Shown: in pieces, positions 8,877 through 18,488 of the stretch
Numbering within the stretch: position 1 is the stretch's first letter
Layout: every line of letters begins with the position of its first letter
Assembly (NCBI RefSeq): GCF_000196495.1
Contig: NC_011312.1
Location: forward strand, 1,426,001-1,490,000
From: Aliivibrio salmonicida LFI1238
GTDB taxonomy: Bacteria > Pseudomonadota > Gammaproteobacteria > Enterobacterales > Vibrionaceae
Reading direction: 5' to 3'
DNA: 64,000 bases
The notes under the pieces: model-generated
Database searches by the model: none
Told to the model about the DNA's origin: nothing
Seen by the model: the letters and a program-made list of their open reading frames with translations, nothing else
Made by a program: the position numbers and the translations under genes

Positions 8877-9389
8877 TTAGAAACTCCACTGCATACTCAT
8901 CACAATGATACCCGGCAGAATAAAACCAGCTTCAACACCAAAATAATCGGTTAGATTGTATTGTGCAGCATGGTAAATATAAGGGGCGAAAGCTATCCCT
9001 ACTTTTTCTTTTGCGGTTTCATAGATCCCTCCGTCACCACAATTTTCAAAAGCATCAACGAAGAACTCTCCAGCGTATGAATACATTCCTTTGATGACTA
9101 ATTTGTCGTTAACACGATACCAGTCTTTTCTGACGCCGATTAGCATACAGCGATTGGCTTGGCTATTTAGAAAGGTGCCCACCATAAAGCTGTAATCTGA
9201 ATCTTCAGAAAACTTACGTTCGACAGAAAAGTATTGATTACCAAAGTATTGATGTGAATCAGGATCGTAAGGAACGAGGTGATAAAGGAATGAACCTGTA
9301 TTCATAGAGTAAAGAGAAAGGGATTCAGCGTTACTTTTAAAAGATGATAGGAAAAGAAAAAGTAAAGTGGTAAGAAAATAAGGCTTCAT
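8877..9389 (-). CDS. Exported protein, probable outer-membrane beta-barrel
   Basis: The 170-residue product begins with a typical signal peptide (hydrophobic core FLTTLLFLFLSS, cleavage expected near SNAES). The mature part has alternating polar and aromatic strands, three cysteines, and ends in MSMQWSF. A C-terminal Phe is the usual signal for outer-membrane barrel insertion. The size suggests a small 8-strand barrel. I do not recognise the family; lipid A-modifying barrels such as PagP are of similar size but I cannot see their catalytic residues. It appears to be a single-gene unit. Confidence 0.65.
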   Translation of the reverse strand: MKPYFLTTLLFLFLSSFKSNAESLSLYSMNTGSFLYHLVPYDPDSHQYFGNQYFSVERKFSEDSDYSFMVGTFLNSQANRCMLIGVRKDWYRVNDKLVIKGMYSYAGEFFVDAFENCGDGGIYETAKEKVGIAFAPYIYHAAQYNLTDYFGVEAGFILPGIIVMSMQWSF

Positions 9390-9444
9390 AGCTCAAAAGA
9401 TGTAAAAAAAATGTAGTCACATTATAAATGCTTTATGTCTGAAT

Positions 9445-9480
9445 ATAAAGAGAGAGCATAACGAGCTCTCTCTTTATATT
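9445..9480 (-). terminator. Terminator after the symporter gene
   Basis: ATAAAGAGAGAGC and GCTCTCTCTTTAT make a 13-base perfect stem with a 6-base loop. It lies just past the stop of the minus-strand symporter gene (9503) and upstream of the barrel-protein gene. The T run is short, so its strength is uncertain. Confidence 0.55.
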
Positions 9481-9502
9481 GATATTTATACTAAATATAG
9501 AA

Positions 9503-10786
9503 CTAGCCGTTTACTTTTTCAGTAAATACTTCATCAGTGGTTGATTCTGCTTTACCTATTTCACCTTCTGATTTGGCAACAATGGTATTTACTGCGGTAT
9601 CACCAACAACATTAGACGAAGTACAGAACATATCGTTAATACGGTCAACCGCGGCCACAATAGCAAGACCTTCAGGCGGAAGGCCAAGTTGGTGTAAAAT
9701 AACGCCGACCATGACAACACCACCACCCGGAACACCACCAGCACCAATGGAAAGTAATAGAATAGTGAAGCCTAATGTAAATAGATCCGCTGAGTCGATA
9801 GGTTGACCAAAAGCATTAGCAACAAAGATAGCGGCAAGAGCAATATAAATAGAGACACCAGACATATTCATGGTTGCGCCTAATGGAACACCAAAACCGG
9901 CCACAGATTTAGATACGTTTAACTTTTCAGTTAATGTTCGCATCGTTACAGGGATGGTCGCATTTGAACTTGCTGTTGAAAGTGAGAATAAAATTTGCTC
10001 ACGTACTGCACGTAAAAATGTTTTAGGTGAAATCCCAGTTGATAAACCAACCATGATTGGATAAAAAACAAAAATCCAGAAAACAAGCATCGAAACAACA
10101 AGAGCCACGTAACCTGCAACTGACATTAAGGTATTTGCATCTAACGTCGCACCTAATTGAATCATCAGAGCAAACACACCATAAGGAGTGAGGCTCATCA
10201 CTAAGCTAATTAGCTTCATCATGATTTCATTGGCAACTTTAAACGTTTTAATCGCAGGACCCCCACGATGATCAAGGGCTTGAATGGCAAGACCCGTTAA
10301 AATTGCCATAAAGATGATTTGTAGCATATTACCGCTAGCAAATGCCTCTACAGGGTTGCTAGGAACGATATTCGTAATGAGTGAGAAGATGTCCGGGGTT
10401 TCCGTTGCTTTTAGCTCAACAGAGCCGACGACAACGGTTCCTGCTAAGTTTGCATCTGCACCAGGGGCAAAGATCATACCGACGGTTAATGCTGCGGCTA
10501 TCGCAATGATGGTGTTAATAAGGTAAAGAGCAAAAGTTTTCCCACCAAGGCGACCAAATGAAGCAATGTCTTTTAGTTCAACGATACCGCAAACAATAGA
10601 GACATAAACGAGAGGAACAACAAGTAATTTGATGAGTGAAACAAACATCCCACCAACGCCTTCTGCTGCTCCTAGTAGGAACGAATCAAAAAACGCAACC
10701 CCATTAAACAGGTATTGAATCGCGGTACCAATTAATAGGCCAGCGAATAAACCTATAAAAATTCTACTTGAAAGTGATTTTTTCAT
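9503..10786 (-). CDS. Dicarboxylate/amino-acid:cation symporter (DAACS family)
   Basis: From ATG 10786 the product is 427 residues, the size of GltP/GltT-type symporters. It shows the family hallmarks: the serine-rich re-entrant loop SLSTASSNATIPVT, the NMSG motif in LGATMNMSGVSIY, and the second re-entrant region with GAGGVPGGGVV and DRINDMFCTSSNVVGD, where Asp and Arg bind substrate carboxylates. Likely substrates are glutamate, aspartate or C4-dicarboxylates, driven by H+ or Na+. The frame stays open 26 codons upstream, but that extension is charged and MKKSLSSRIFIG with GGAG ahead is the natural start. It is transcribed alone, divergently from the amidohydrolase. Confidence 0.88.
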   Translation of the reverse strand: MKKSLSSRIFIGLFAGLLIGTAIQYLFNGVAFFDSFLLGAAEGVGGMFVSLIKLLVVPLVYVSIVCGIVELKDIASFGRLGGKTFALYLINTIIAIAAALTVGMIFAPGADANLAGTVVVGSVELKATETPDIFSLITNIVPSNPVEAFASGNMLQIIFMAILTGLAIQALDHRGGPAIKTFKVANEIMMKLISLVMSLTPYGVFALMIQLGATLDANTLMSVAGYVALVVSMLVFWIFVFYPIMVGLSTGISPKTFLRAVREQILFSLSTASSNATIPVTMRTLTEKLNVSKSVAGFGVPLGATMNMSGVSIYIALAAIFVANAFGQPIDSADLFTLGFTILLLSIGAGGVPGGGVVMVGVILHQLGLPPEGLAIVAAVDRINDMFCTSSNVVGDTAVNTIVAKSEGEIGKAESTTDEVFTEKVNG

Positions 10787-11216
10787 TATGTACTTTTTCT
10801 CCAGAATATTGTGCTCACTAATAGGTGAGTCCTTGTAATGTTTCTCTATTAATTGAGAAATCAACAGGATGTTTACATATCGTTAACGTAATTAAAAGTG
10901 ATAAAAATGGTGCTTAATCCATCAAAAATAGAATGTGAACTATTTTTATTGAGAGAATTAATAGTTAGCGGTTGTAAAACCAATCACTTAACGAGTGTTT
11001 TTTATGGTTCGATAGACTGTATGTATTTTGATTTATATGGAAATAAACTCTTGGTTATGTGACAGCTGTCGTTATTTGGTTTGTTTTTGTTGCTGTAGAG
11101 TCACCGTTTGAAAGGGAAATGTGAAGGGTGCCATATATATTATTGACAATATACTTGATATAAAAATAATAGCGTATACCATTCACGCCAATATTTTACT
11201 ATTGATGAGTTTATTC
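10787..11216. other. Divergent intergenic region, symporter and amidohydrolase
   Basis: About 430 bases of AT-rich sequence hold the promoters of both divergent genes. I see no gene and no stable hairpin. A -35-like TTGACA lies at 11143-11148 on the plus strand. Confidence 0.5.
11143..11170 (+). promoter_or_regulatory. Candidate sigma-70 promoter for the amidohydrolase
   Basis: TTGACA at 11143-11148 is a perfect -35. AATAAT at 11165-11170 is a moderate -10 with 16-base spacing. The predicted start lies about 40 bases before ATG 11217. Confidence 0.5.
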
Positions 11217-12626
11217 ATGTATTTAAGAAAATCACTGCTTGCTGTCGCTATTGCCGCAGGCTCATTATTTTCGTTTTCGGCAAGTTCAGCGCAACAAGTT
11301 GACTTGATGATTACTGATGCAACGTTACTAACAATGAACGATTCGAAAGAGACATTTGAGAATGGTGTTGTCGTTATTTCTGGTAATAAAATTATTGCTG
11401 TGGGCGACAAAAGCATAGCCTCTAAATATGCCGCAAAAACGGTATTAGACGTCGATGGTGATATTGTTTTACCGGGTTTAATTAACACACATACACACGC
11501 TTCTATGACCGTTTTTCGTTCATTAGGTGATGACGTTCTAGATCGTTTACACCGTTATGTCTTCCCTTTAGAGAAAAAGTTAGTGTCACGCGATATGGTT
11601 CGTATTGGTGCTAATTTAGGAAATGTAGAAATGGTAAAAGGGGGCGTTACCACTTATGCTGATATGTACTACTTTGAAGATGAAGTCGCGAAAACGGTTG
11701 ATAAAATTGGCATGCGTGCAATTCTAGGTGAAAGTGTCATTAAATTTCCAGTAGCAGATGCTGCTAATGCAGAAGAAGGGATTCAATACGCAGTAAACTT
11801 TATTGAAGAATATAAAGATCACCCACGCATTACGCCAGCTTTTGCTCCACATGCGCCATACACCAATACAACCGAAGTACTGCAAAAGATTGCTAAATTA
11901 TCGTTAGAGTTGGATGTTCCGGTAATGATCCACCTAGCTGAATCTCATCGTGAAGAAGAAGTGATTGCAGAACGTGCGAACGGCATGTCTCCAGTAGAAT
12001 ATATGCATAGTATTGGTGCGCTTAATAAAAACCTTATTGGTGCACACATGATTTTGATTGATGATAAAGACATTGAACTAGTAAAAGAATCAGACATGGG
12101 TGTTGCTCATAATATGAGTGCAAACATCAAATCAGCAAAAGGGGTATCTCCTGCGCTTAAAATGTATGACGAAGGTGTTCGTATTGGTTTAGGAACGGAT
12201 GGGCCAATGTCAGGCAATACGCTAAGTATTATTGATGAGTTCAACCAAGTCGCTAAAGTACACAAATTAGTGAATAAAGATCGAGCCGCCATGCCTCCAA
12301 TCAAAGTGATTGATATGGCGACAATGGGCGCTGCGAAAGCGCTTCATATGGAAGATAAAATTGGTTCTATCGAAGTAGGAAAATTAGCGGATATCATTGT
12401 TGTTGATACCAAAGCACCGAACATGTTGCCAGTATATAACCCATATTCTGCATTGGTTTACTCTGCAAATTCAAGCAATGTTCGTCATACGATTGTTGAT
12501 GGCAAAATATTGATGAAAGATCGTGAAATGCTGACGGTTGATGAAGAGCAGATCAGGCAGGAAGTGCTCGAGTTTACCAAGATTGTACGTAAAACGGTTA
12601 TTGAAAGTGGTGAAATTGTTCAATAA
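11217..12626 (+). CDS. Exported TRZ/ATZ-type amidohydrolase (MtaD/SsnA-like)
   Basis: Metal-dependent amidohydrolases of COG0402 deaminate or dechlorinate purines, thioadenosines or triazines. Metal-site motifs are present: the HxH pair in LINTHTHAS, the His of FAPHAPYTNT, the HLAESH motif, and the Asp of LGTDGPMSGN. The C-terminal composite sheet is also complete (IGSIEVGKLADIIVVD). From ATG 11217 (469 residues) the protein starts MYLRKSLLAVAIAAG and ends its signal at SSAQQ, so it is predicted to be exported to the periplasm, which is unusual for this family. The frame is open upstream of 11217 but that part has no SD. The substrate is unknown; adenosine or methylthioadenosine is plausible. 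Confidence 0.85.
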   Translation: MYLRKSLLAVAIAAGSLFSFSASSAQQVDLMITDATLLTMNDSKETFENGVVVISGNKIIAVGDKSIASKYAAKTVLDVDGDIVLPGLINTHTHASMTVFRSLGDDVLDRLHRYVFPLEKKLVSRDMVRIGANLGNVEMVKGGVTTYADMYYFEDEVAKTVDKIGMRAILGESVIKFPVADAANAEEGIQYAVNFIEEYKDHPRITPAFAPHAPYTNTTEVLQKIAKLSLELDVPVMIHLAESHREEEVIAERANGMSPVEYMHSIGALNKNLIGAHMILIDDKDIELVKESDMGVAHNMSANIKSAKGVSPALKMYDEGVRIGLGTDGPMSGNTLSIIDEFNQVAKVHKLVNKDRAAMPPIKVIDMATMGAAKALHMEDKIGSIEVGKLADIIVVDTKAPNMLPVYNPYSALVYSANSSNVRHTIVDGKILMKDREMLTVDEEQIRQEVLEFTKIVRKTVIESGEIVQ

Positions 12627-12826
12627 TATTTGACCTATAACCGAATTTAAATAGAGAGTTAGCTTAGGCGGCTCTCTTTTTTATACTCGCTAATTTAAAT
12701 AAAAACGGTGCACTTTGTTCTTATTTATAAGCCTTATATCTAATGATTTTATAGTAAGAGTGAAACTTGCTATTCATCACCTTGAGTCTATTATCAAAAG
12801 AGGACTTAATATTTAAGGGGTGATAA

Positions 12827-14365
12827 ATGAGTCGATATATTGTTTTTTTTACACTTCTTTTTTGTTATTTTCCCCTATCTGCTCAAACGGAAGACGCTGA
12901 TACTTACATAAGAAAGCATCAAGGTTCGCTGTATTATGCTTCAGATGTGTCTCGTTTATATCCAAACTCTCAACGTAAATGGAATCGTGCCGAGGATAGA
13001 AAAGAAATAGAGACTCAATTCGCACTTCTTATTCTTGCTGACGTGAATAATTCTTTAGCTAAAAGATACGAAAATTTACAGAATACAGAAGGGCTTGAAT
13101 ACGATGTTTTAGCAACAGACACGTTACTATATATGCTTACTTATCAATCATTAATATCAAAGTATGGTACTCGATGGTTATTTGGTGGACGGTTAGATAA
13201 TAATATTGGAAAACCGTCTTTATTTCTTATTGAAAAAGTAAATCAACATTTTGAAGACGATACATTAACGGCGTTAGTGAATCAGTTAAAACCTCAATCG
13301 AAACAATATCAAGATTTATACACACGATTATATCGTTATTATGATCCTTATCATCAAGAAGCCCCAAAACTATATTCCTCACGATTATTGAAACCGAATC
13401 AAGACATTCCATATAAATCACTTGTATATAGATTGCAAATATCAGGGGAATTAAATGAAGAACAAATCCACTATTTTTTGAGCCAAGAAGGGGATAAATA
13501 TAATAATGAATTAGTTAATGTGGTTAAGTCATTTCAAAAACGACATGGTTTAGTCGTGGATGGTATTGTCGGTAAGAGAACATTGTATTGGCTAAATATG
13601 AGTGCGAATGAACGTGTACGAATTATGGCATTAAATATTCAGCGTTTACGTTTATGGGAAAATAAGAACGCTCGATTTGTTCTCGTAAATATACCTTCTT
13701 ATGAAATGGGGTATTGGTTGAAAGGTGAGCTTGTTTTTAAAAGTAAAGTGATCGTAGGTAAGCCCGAAAGAAAAACCCCGCTCTTTACTACTCGATTAGA
13801 CTCCATCGTATTTAATCCTAATTGGAAAGTGCCAACAAAGATAATGAAGGAGGATATCCTACCAAAAGCCCTTGAGAATCAAGACTATTTATTAACGCAT
13901 AATTATGAAGTGCTTCCATCTTGGTTAAGTGATGAAGTGATTCCTTTTGAAAGCATTGAATGGGAGACAATGACCGTTGATAATTTTCCTTATAAATTAA
14001 GACAAAAGTCGGGCAACGCAAATGCATTAGGTCGCTATAAATTTAATACACCAAACCGTAATGCTATCTATCTGCATGATACTCCATCACGATCTTTATT
14101 TAATAAACAACATCGTGCTTACAGTTCAGGGTGTATACGGGTAGAGAAAGCGTCAGAATTTGCACAACTTTTAATGAAAGAATCGCATTTTACCGCGAAA
14201 GATTATGCAGGCTATCATCGATTACCAAAAACAAATACGGTAGGGTTATCGCAAAAAATAGCGGTATATACCATTTATCAAACCGCGTGGGTAGATGAAG
14301 CGGACACCATTCAATTTAGAAATGACGTATATCGATATGATGAATGGAGTAAGAGTAAAAATTGA
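12827..14365 (+). CDS. ldtD: L,D-transpeptidase YcbB/LdtD
   Basis: LdtD makes 3-3 crosslinks in peptidoglycan in the periplasm. The 512-residue protein has a signal peptide (cleavage near LSAQT), a peptidoglycan-binding_1 domain around 228-262 (VKSFQKRHGLVVDGIVGKRT), and a YkuD catalytic domain with the HDTP motif and catalytic Cys436 in YSSGCIRV. A strong SD (AAGGGG) lies 6 bases upstream. It is followed by mepK, as in E. coli (ycbB-ycbK), where the endopeptidase acts on the same 3-3 links. The protein is complete, though somewhat shorter than E. coli LdtD (615). Confidence 0.93.
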   Translation: MSRYIVFFTLLFCYFPLSAQTEDADTYIRKHQGSLYYASDVSRLYPNSQRKWNRAEDRKEIETQFALLILADVNNSLAKRYENLQNTEGLEYDVLATDTLLYMLTYQSLISKYGTRWLFGGRLDNNIGKPSLFLIEKVNQHFEDDTLTALVNQLKPQSKQYQDLYTRLYRYYDPYHQEAPKLYSSRLLKPNQDIPYKSLVYRLQISGELNEEQIHYFLSQEGDKYNNELVNVVKSFQKRHGLVVDGIVGKRTLYWLNMSANERVRIMALNIQRLRLWENKNARFVLVNIPSYEMGYWLKGELVFKSKVIVGKPERKTPLFTTRLDSIVFNPNWKVPTKIMKEDILPKALENQDYLLTHNYEVLPSWLSDEVIPFESIEWETMTVDNFPYKLRQKSGNANALGRYKFNTPNRNAIYLHDTPSRSLFNKQHRAYSSGCIRVEKASEFAQLLMKESHFTAKDYAGYHRLPKTNTVGLSQKIAVYTIYQTAWVDEADTIQFRNDVYRYDEWSKSKN

Positions 14366-14530
14366 CCTACTTTTTACATAGCCATAAAAACGTTATAGCT
14401 CAATAAGTAAGCACCATTAATCAGTGCAGCGAATAAAATTAGCATTGTTCATTATTTGACCAAGTTAACGTAGGTGTGTATCTTTGCGCTCAGTTATTGA
14501 TTCATCTATCTATAAGTGAGTTGTTTTTAC

Positions 14531-15082
14531 ATGCCTGAATTTGATTCGTTACGCCGTAAAATTCTTCTTGGTGGCGTTGCCACTGTTGGTTTAAGTTTAT
14601 TCCCATCGATTTCTTTTGCGTCACAGTTTGCTGAATCTCCTAGAGAATTGGCGTTTAAGAATTTACATACTGGTGAGAAACTGCAAAGCGAATATTTTAA
14701 TGGACAACAATATTCAAATTCTGAGTTACTTAAATTAAATCATTTATGTCGTGATTTTCGTCGAAATGAAACGATAGATATGGATACTGGGTTATTTGAT
14801 CAATTATCGGCTATTCAAAAAGTAATTGGTTGTGATACCCAAGTGCAAATCATTTCTGGTTATCGCTCACCAGCAACCAATGAAATGTTGCGTGGTAAAT
14901 CACATGGTGGTGTAGCGAAGAAAAGTTTGCATATGCTAGGTAAAGCCATGGATTTCCGTTTAGAAGACGTGCCATTAATCGAAGTAAGAAAAGCGGCCTT
15001 ATCATTAAAAGCGGGCGGAGTAGGGTATTATCCTGGCAGTAACTTTGTTCATATCGATACGGGACGAGTTCGTTTCTGGTAA
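14531..15082 (+). CDS. mepK: Peptidoglycan endopeptidase MepK (YcbK, DUF882)
   Basis: MepK cleaves peptidoglycan crosslinks, with preference for the 3-3 type made by L,D-transpeptidases. The 183-residue product carries the M15-like zinc-site signatures: ISGYRSPATNEML, the SLHMLGKAMDFR segment holding one His and one Asp, and NFVHIDTG with the last His. The N-terminus MPEFDSLRRKILLGG resembles a Tat-type signal (twin Arg). A GTG five codons earlier could also start the frame, but alignment to E. coli YcbK supports 14531. The ldtD-mepK-asnS order matches the E. coli region. Confidence 0.93.
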   Translation: MPEFDSLRRKILLGGVATVGLSLFPSISFASQFAESPRELAFKNLHTGEKLQSEYFNGQQYSNSELLKLNHLCRDFRRNETIDMDTGLFDQLSAIQKVIGCDTQVQIISGYRSPATNEMLRGKSHGGVAKKSLHMLGKAMDFRLEDVPLIEVRKAALSLKAGGVGYYPGSNFVHIDTGRVRFW

Positions 15083-15110
15083 TTCCTCGGTATTTAAAAA
15101 TAACAAACAT

Positions 15111-15142
15111 AAAAAATGGCGACCATTATGGTCGCCATTTTT
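15111..15142. terminator. Bidirectional terminator between mepK and asnS
   Basis: AAATGGCGACC and GGTCGCCATTT form an 11-base perfect stem with a 4-base loop and A/T tracts on both sides. The genes converge on it. Confidence 0.9.
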
Positions 15143-15204
15143 GTATTCATTGCTTTCTATTGAACGAATTCTTACAAAGCTGGTGCCCTATAAGAAAAAG
15201 CCAA

Positions 15205-16605
15205 TTAGAAGTTAGCTGAACGCGGAGTACGTGGGAACGGGATAACGTCACGAACGTTGCCCATACCAGTTACGTAAGACACTAGACGCTCAAAACCAAG
15301 ACCGAAGCCAGCGTGAGGTACAGTACCGTAACGACGTAAATCGCGGTACCAAGTCATGTGTTCAGGGTCGATACCCATTTCAATCATACGTGCATCAAGA
15401 ACGTCTAAACGCTCTTCACGTTGAGAACCACCGATGATCTCACCAATGCCTGGTGCAAGAACATCCATCGCAGCAACTGTCTTACCATCGTCATTTTGAC
15501 GCATGTAGAATGCTTTAATGTCTTTAGGGTAGTTTTTAACGATAACCGGTGCTTTGAAATGTTCTTCAGCAAGGAAACGCTCATGCTCAGAAGACATATC
15601 GATGCCCCACTCAACGTCAAATTCAAATTTCTTACCAGAGTCGATAAGGATTTGGATTGCGTCAGTGTAATCTACTTGTGCAAAATCAGAACTTACAAAT
15701 TGCTCTAGACGAGTGATTGCTTCTTTATCAATGCGAGAAGCAAAGAATTCAAGATCATCACGACGCTCAGCAAGAACCGCTTCGAATACATACTTAAGCA
15801 TGTCTTCAGCCAGTTTTGCAACGTCATCTAGGTCAGCAAAAGCAACCTCAGGTTCAACCATCCAGAATTCAGCTAGGTGGCGACTTGTGTGTGAGTTTTC
15901 AGCACGGAAAGTCGGGCCAAATGTGTACACTTTGCTTAATGCACAAGCGTAAGTTTCAGCATTTAATTGACCAGATACCGTAAGGAATGTCTCTTTACCA
16001 AAGAAGTCTTTGTCGTAATCAACATTGCCTTTGTCATCAAGAGGCACGTTCGCGTGATCTAATGTCGAAACGCGGAACATCTCACCAGCACCTTCAGCAT
16101 CAGATGATGTGATTAGTGGTGCAGACATCCATAAGTAACCTTGCTCGTGGTAAAAACGGTGAATCGCTTGAGACAAACAGTTACGAACACGTGCAACCGC
16201 GCCAATCACGTTAGTACGTGGGCGAAGGTGAGCAACTTCTCGTAAATACTCAATTGAGTGACGAGTTTTCGCCATTGGGTAGGTATCTGGGTCTTCAACT
16301 AAACCAACGACTTTTACTGCGGTTGCAGCAAGTTCGAAATCTTGACCTTTAGCAGGAGATGCAACGATAGTCCCCGTAACTTCAACAGAACAACCTGTTG
16401 TTAGTTTTAGGACTTCTTCATTGTAATTATTTAAGTCATTAGGAACCACGGCCTGAATCGGATCGAAACAAGAACCGTCATAAATAGCTAGGAATGAAAT
16501 TCCCGCTTTAGAATCGCGACGCGAACGGATCCAACCGCGAACAGTTACTTCACTGTCAACCGCTAGTTTGCCGCTTAATACGTCTGTTACAGGCGCGTAA
16601 GTCAT
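15205..16605 (-). CDS. asnS: Asparaginyl-tRNA synthetase
   Basis: AsnS charges tRNA-Asn. From ATG 16605 the protein is 466 residues, exactly the E. coli length, starting MTYAPVTDVLSGKL. It has the N-terminal OB-fold anticodon-binding domain (about 1-110, with VRGWIRSRRDSKAG) and the class II catalytic core. Motif 2 shows in FRAENSHTSRHLAEF and motif 3 in GFGLGFERLVSYVTG. The frame is open 29 codons further upstream but the extra residues do not fit the family. A terminator lies beyond its stop. It is complete and essential. Confidence 0.97.
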   Translation of the reverse strand: MTYAPVTDVLSGKLAVDSEVTVRGWIRSRRDSKAGISFLAIYDGSCFDPIQAVVPNDLNNYNEEVLKLTTGCSVEVTGTIVASPAKGQDFELAATAVKVVGLVEDPDTYPMAKTRHSIEYLREVAHLRPRTNVIGAVARVRNCLSQAIHRFYHEQGYLWMSAPLITSSDAEGAGEMFRVSTLDHANVPLDDKGNVDYDKDFFGKETFLTVSGQLNAETYACALSKVYTFGPTFRAENSHTSRHLAEFWMVEPEVAFADLDDVAKLAEDMLKYVFEAVLAERRDDLEFFASRIDKEAITRLEQFVSSDFAQVDYTDAIQILIDSGKKFEFDVEWGIDMSSEHERFLAEEHFKAPVIVKNYPKDIKAFYMRQNDDGKTVAAMDVLAPGIGEIIGGSQREERLDVLDARMIEMGIDPEHMTWYRDLRRYGTVPHAGFGLGFERLVSYVTGMGNVRDVIPFPRTPRSANF

Positions 16606-16861
16606 GTTAATTACATTCTCCATTGTTGTGCTACATGCACGAATATTTTTTATTTCAGGAAGACATATTACCTTTCTTATTAATAGCTTCAAGTGTTGTT
16701 ACTCTATAAAGGTAAAAATTCAGTATAAGAATCAATTTTTACGATAAAAAAGGCGAAAAAAACATCAATAATAACGACTTGTTGGGAACTTACTTGTTCC
16801 TTAATAGTGAAGTAGAGTAATATCCCTCTCTTCATAATATAGGTAATAGAGATTTTAACTA

Positions 16862-17224
16862 ATGACAACTGAACTATATAAAGACTTCATGTTTGAAGCA
16901 GCACACCATTTACCACATGTACCAGAAGGTCATAAATGTGGTCGCCTTCATGGTCACTCTTTTTTAGTTCGCTTGTACGTTGAAGGTGAAGTTGATCAAC
17001 ACACCGGTTGGGTAATCGACTTTTCAGAAATCAAAGCGGCATTTAAACCAACGTATGATCGTCTTGATCACTACTATCTAAACGATATTAAAGGGTTAGA
17101 AAACCCAACAAGTGAAGTCTTGGCAAAATGGATTTGGAACGAAGTAAAACCAAGCTTGCCTTTATTAAGCAAAATTGAGATTAAAGAAACCTGTACGGCG
17201 GGTTGTACTTACCGCGGTCAGTAA
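16862..17224 (+). CDS. queD: 6-carboxy-5,6,7,8-tetrahydropterin synthase QueD
   Basis: QueD converts dihydroneopterin triphosphate to 6-carboxytetrahydropterin, an early step to queuosine in tRNA. The 120-residue protein has the zinc histidines of FEAAHHLPH and LHGHSF, the catalytic Cys of EGHKCGRLHGH, the Asp/His pair around YDRLDHYYLND, and the C-terminal Glu in IEIKETCTAGC. Length is normal. It is a single gene with a terminator directly after; no other queuosine gene is nearby. Confidence 0.95.
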   Translation: MTTELYKDFMFEAAHHLPHVPEGHKCGRLHGHSFLVRLYVEGEVDQHTGWVIDFSEIKAAFKPTYDRLDHYYLNDIKGLENPTSEVLAKWIWNEVKPSLPLLSKIEIKETCTAGCTYRGQ

Positions 17225-17252
17225 TCGAATGTGGTTTTAAGCCAGTAATTAG

Positions 17253-17280
17253 AAGGCGTCTATTATTAGACGCTTTTTTT
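17253..17280 (+). terminator. Terminator after queD
   Basis: GCGTCTA and TAGACGC form a 7-base stem with a 4-base loop, followed by a T run at 17273-17280. It overlaps the last bases of the converging minus-strand gene. Confidence 0.8.
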
Positions 17281-18295
17281 ATGCCTGTCGAATACGGGCT
17301 GTAATAGAAACCAAAGCATGATCGGTACTGAATTGGTCGATGTCGAATCTAGGGTTCACGATATGCAGGTCGACAACACGATACTCAGTGACTTCTAACA
17401 AACTGCCAGAGTAAGAGCTATCAAACTCATTCGATAATAGAATGTAGTCCAATACTGAGCCTTTCGCGCCATAATAATGAGTACTGACGCGTTCTTCTAA
17501 TAAATCCGTTCCCTTTAATTGGCTGTATATATCCCAGCTGTCTTTTAACTGAAAGGTGGTGAGATAATCAGTGCTAAATTTATCGTATCTTAGTTGATGA
17601 GAGAGTAAGCCGATAAATTCATTATGAAATAAAGGTTTATTAAAATCGCCCATTAACACAACGGGTTGAGACGATTTCTTTCTTTGAGTCGTAATGTACT
17701 GATGAAGGGTATTGGCTTCCAATCCACGTTGAGCAGACGAAAGCCATGAACCTAATTGCTCATCATGCAGTTGAGTAAGCGGGGTAGATTCTGGTTCTTC
17801 AATACCATCTATCTCTATCGGATCTTTTGGTCGTTGAGACTTAAAGTGCACCACATAACAATCAGTGACCCCAAGGTGTGGTAGATCGATACTGGCGTGA
17901 ACAGGCACTCTATTAAATTCAAACTCAATTCCGAATCGAGCCAGTTGTTCTGATTTTGCAATAACAGGCTGAGAACTCACAATCGGGTAGCGTGACGCAA
18001 ACGCCACAACGGGAGAATGAAATACATACCCATCTTCTGATTTTGGTTCATCTACCGTACAAAAATACGGATAGCCTAATGAGTTAACTAATGCTTCAAG
18101 GGCTTCAGGGCTAAACACTTCTTGAAAACCAATCACATCAGAGTTTAACGTGGTTATTCTATTTTTAAACCAGTCTTGTTTCTTTTGCCATTCCTCTTGG
18201 GTCAGGATGTTTTCAAAATCGTAATACGCATTGGGCGGCTCAACAAAGTTGAACATATTGATTGTCGTAAAAGTGATGCTCTCAATCGTTAACAA
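17279..18295 (-). CDS. Endonuclease/exonuclease/phosphatase-fold protein
   Basis: This 338-residue protein has the catalytic residues of the EEP (DNase I-like) fold: Glu in DVIGFQEVFS (about 60), the Asp/Asn pair in VVLMGDFNKP, and the C-terminal Asp-His pair in FSTDHALVSI. The internal WSTHYYG-like and SVLDYILLSNE segments also fit. No signal peptide is evident, so it is probably cytoplasmic. Substrates of the family range from DNA to phosphodiesters and inositol phosphates, and I cannot say which applies. It stands alone between queD and sbcD. Confidence 0.85.
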   Translation of the reverse strand: MLTIESITFTTINMFNFVEPPNAYYDFENILTQEEWQKKQDWFKNRITTLNSDVIGFQEVFSPEALEALVNSLGYPYFCTVDEPKSEDGYVFHSPVVAFASRYPIVSSQPVIAKSEQLARFGIEFEFNRVPVHASIDLPHLGVTDCYVVHFKSQRPKDPIEIDGIEEPESTPLTQLHDEQLGSWLSSAQRGLEANTLHQYITTQRKKSSQPVVLMGDFNKPLFHNEFIGLLSHQLRYDKFSTDYLTTFQLKDSWDIYSQLKGTDLLEERVSTHYYGAKGSVLDYILLSNEFDSSYSGSLLEVTEYRVVDLHIVNPRFDIDQFSTDHALVSITARIRQA

Positions 18296-18488
18296 ATTTA
18301 AGTTCTCATAGAAAGTGTTTAATCAGGATGAATACTGAAGATAATATCTATAAGTATACGCAAATGAGTTCGTTATGTTTGTCTATTGAATATTAGGGAC
18401 GGAATTTGCCATTAATACTGCCACTAGAATGCTTCAAATGGTATAAAAGAACTATTGTGTTTCTTATCCATCAAACAAGTTGATATTT

